The position numbers and the translations under genes were made by a program. 6,590 bases of DNA, from positions 1-6,590 of the forward strand of contig CALKCV010000156.1 of the NCBI GenBank assembly GCA_938083405.1. The letters run 5' to 3'. The notes beneath the pieces are model-generated. The model was not told the origin of the DNA. It did no database searches and saw only the letters and a list, made by a program, of their open reading frames with translations. Origin of the DNA: an uncultured Microcoleaceae cyanobacterium. GTDB lineage: Bacteria > Cyanobacteriota > Cyanobacteriia > Cyanobacteriales > Microcoleaceae. Positions 5,185 through 6,590 of this stretch are shown here, in pieces (position 1 is the stretch's first letter; each line of letters starts with the position of its first letter).

Positions 5185-6411
5185 ATGATTAATTCTAACG
5201 ATCTTAATTCTAATACCTACAATCGCAAACATACTTCCCAAGAGCAGTTGTTTTACAATGGCATTAAAGCTCTATCTAAGCAGGATTCTACTGCGAAAAT
5301 AATTGACGATTTTAGAAGTGTTTTGATTGAGGGTAAGGGCGAAGCTAATCCTCAATTATGGCAAGCAATATCTCAACTTGTAGATGCCCATGGCATCGAT
5401 AAAGAATTTAATTTTATTCTCAATAGAAGTTGCTACATTATTATTAATAATTGGCTGCAAAATTCTAAATTGCAGGGTGCAATTTCAGAATTAATAGACT
5501 TATTTGAGACAATCCCGACGGGGGTTCCTTTCTGCTGGACGGAACAGCGTTTGCGTACTTTAAATCATAATTTTATTAAGAGCGAACAATATTTTGCTTT
5601 GCGACGTTTGGCTCATGTCTTCCGTCATAAGGTGGTAGTAGAAAATACCGATATTTCTAAGGAAAAACCTTTAGAGAGTTTTATCAATCGCTATCCTTGT
5701 TTGTACCCCCATAGTTTTTTAACAGATGAAAGTAGCGATCGCGAACGACAAGAAATTAGAATCATAACCAACCAAGCTCAACAACAATACGACAGAGATT
5801 TAGCTAATTTTGTTAACCAGCAAAAACAGCCTAACTTCTCTAATGAGGTGAAAAATCCTACCCTCCTTAGCAAGGAACAAATAAATCTGGCGATCGAACA
5901 TTTTACGGGCAAAGTTGATGGATTTAATACTTTCAAAGATTTAGCAGAAAAGTTCCTCGCCTATTGTCGCAAACTCCGTTCTTATCGCAGTTTTAAAGAA
6001 GGTTTGTACGAATATCTGACCGTCTCCATCGACCCGAAATACGGCAAGGGTCAATTTAGCAAGAAATTATATAAGCACTTACAAAATACTTTACCTCATA
6101 ACGACAGTCAAAAACCGAGCGAATTTCTCTTTGTCGGTACTTGTAGGAAGTTATTAAATTTTCTGGTAGTAGAGAGTGTCGAACAACCAAAACATTATGT
6201 TTTTTACGACATGGTTAACAACCTCGGAAGTGTTTTTACTATCGGGATTTTGTTGAAAATTGTCTTGTTTTGTCCGAAGGTAAAACCCTATTTAGAACAA
6301 CAGTTTGCAATTTTGTTTCGGCACTATCAAGCTTGGACTAAAAGTCAAGTTTGGTGGTTTGTGGAATCTCTGGAAAATCTCAATTTGGCATTGGCTGTTA
6401 ATTTTAATTAA
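5185..6411 (+). CDS. Conserved cyanobacterial protein of unknown function
   Basis: The product has 408 residues from ATG 5185; GTG 5158 would add nine. No enzyme motif, signal peptide or clear membrane span is visible. It is largely alpha-helical. From 5185, residues 50-150 form an N-terminal helical region (LWQAISQLVD, YIIINNWLQ, LQGAISELIDLFE, RLRTLNHNF, YFALRRLAHVF). A conserved-looking block INRYPCLYPHSFLTDESSDRE (167-187) comes next. A Gln-rich probable coiled coil (190-216) follows, then a C-terminal half with NPTLLS (224-229), YRSFKEGLYEYL (267-278), IDPKYGKGQF (282-291), NTLPHNDSQK (301-310), LLNFLVVES (323-331) and SLENLNLALAVNF (395-407). From memory these C-terminal motifs recur in uncharacterised proteins across many cyanobacteria, which suggests a housekeeping rather than accessory gene. 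I cannot name its function. The long structured gap argues against co-transcription with the NB-ARC gene. Confidence 0.9.
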   Translation: MINSNDLNSNTYNRKHTSQEQLFYNGIKALSKQDSTAKIIDDFRSVLIEGKGEANPQLWQAISQLVDAHGIDKEFNFILNRSCYIIINNWLQNSKLQGAISELIDLFETIPTGVPFCWTEQRLRTLNHNFIKSEQYFALRRLAHVFRHKVVVENTDISKEKPLESFINRYPCLYPHSFLTDESSDRERQEIRIITNQAQQQYDRDLANFVNQQKQPNFSNEVKNPTLLSKEQINLAIEHFTGKVDGFNTFKDLAEKFLAYCRKLRSYRSFKEGLYEYLTVSIDPKYGKGQFSKKLYKHLQNTLPHNDSQKPSEFLFVGTCRKLLNFLVVESVEQPKHYVFYDMVNNLGSVFTIGILLKIVLFCPKVKPYLEQQFAILFRHYQAWTKSQVWWFVESLENLNLALAVNFN

Positions 6412-6438
6412 CAATTAACAATTAACAATTAACAATTA
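6406..6438 (+). repeat. Heptamer tandem repeat AATTAAC across the stop codon
   Basis: Four perfect AATTAAC copies (6406-6412, 6413-6419, 6420-6426, 6427-6433) are followed by a partial AATTA. The first copy supplies the last codon (AAT) and the TAA stop of the upstream gene. Short heptamer tandem repeats are typical of intergenic DNA in filamentous cyanobacteria (the STRR class). Because seven is not a multiple of three and the unit contains TAA on both strands, the array holds stops in all six frames. Confidence 0.92.
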
Positions 6439-6483
6439 TTAATTTATGAATCTCTTCCAACTCAAAATTGTCTCGTTAGTTTG

Positions 6484-6505
6484 GGGCGTTCGCGCAGCGT
6501 TGCGG
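6484..6505. repeat. Partial GC-rich interspersed repeat (GCGTTCGCGCAGCGT type)
   Basis: The segment GGGGCGTTCGCGCAGCGTTG (6483-6502) stands out from AT-rich surroundings. It contains two GCGTT units (6486-6490 and 6497-6501). Near-identical GCGTTCGC(G/T)(C/T)AGCGT cores are, from memory, scattered through intergenic DNA of many filamentous cyanobacteria. The flanking 6440-6590 shows no convincing gene: a 31-codon plus-strand frame (6446-6541) and an open minus-strand frame (6588-6439) both run straight through the repeat. Confidence 0.45.
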
Positions 6506-6590
6506 ATGCAAAATCGCTCTTCTTTCCACCGCAATAATTGACTGACATTACTTCCAATTATTCCCGGCATTCCCATCGCTTTTCGCGGCG

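Noticed and set aside
6446..6541. 31-codon plus-strand frame after the heptamer repeat
   Set aside because: No ribosome-binding site, lies across the interspersed repeat, and has no recognisable domain.
6439..6588. Open minus-strand frame of about 49 codons at the right edge
   Set aside because: It reads through the GC-rich interspersed repeat (giving the IRNAARTP string typical of such repeats) and ends in the heptamer array; no sign of a protein family. A gene beginning outside the window cannot be fully excluded.

Overview
The window looks like chromosomal DNA of a cyanobacterium, probably a filamentous one. The octamer GCGATCGC (HIP1, the hallmark cyanobacterial repeat) occurs seven times exactly and many more times as CGATCGC-type near matches. 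The central gene is an NB-ARC/WD40 protein of a type expanded in filamentous cyanobacteria. The right edge carries a heptamer tandem repeat and a GCGTTCGCGCAGCGT-type interspersed element of the kind seen in such genomes. The 3' gene belongs to what I recall as a cyanobacteria-conserved family of unknown function.

Layout. On the minus strand, reading leftward, lie a single-domain CheY-like response regulator (1078-677), a 257-bp AT-rich gap with a candidate promoter and operator-like palindrome, and a 138-residue protein I do not recognise (419-3). A 195-bp divergent intergenic region (1079-1273) separates the regulator from the dominant gene, 1274-4852 on the plus strand. That gene encodes a 1192-residue STAND/NLR-like protein with an N-terminal helix-turn-helix, an NB-ARC NTPase switch, a helical linker, a short pentapeptide-like segment, fourteen WD40 blades and a conserved-looking C-terminal tail. 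A 15-codon reading frame ends 4 nt before its start codon and may be a coupled leader. After a 300-330 bp gap with several inverted repeats comes a plus-strand gene (5185-6411, or 5158-6411) for a conserved protein of unknown function. Its stop codon lies inside an AATTAAC tandem repeat. The last ~150 bp contain a repeat-like GC-rich element and no convincing gene.

How the parts may work together. The NB-ARC/WD40 protein has the build of a signal-sensing oligomerising switch: the WD40 propellers would recognise the trigger, the NB-ARC domain would drive ATP-dependent assembly, and the N-terminal HTH would output to or recruit a partner. No toxic effector domain (TIR, nuclease, protease, CHAT) is visible in it or next to it, so any effector would act from elsewhere. 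The divergent response regulator could be co-regulated through the shared intergenic region, but nothing in the sequence proves a functional link. I see no complete, clearly new multi-gene system. The most unusual items are the NLR-like protein, its possible leader ORF, and the palindromic sites in the gaps.
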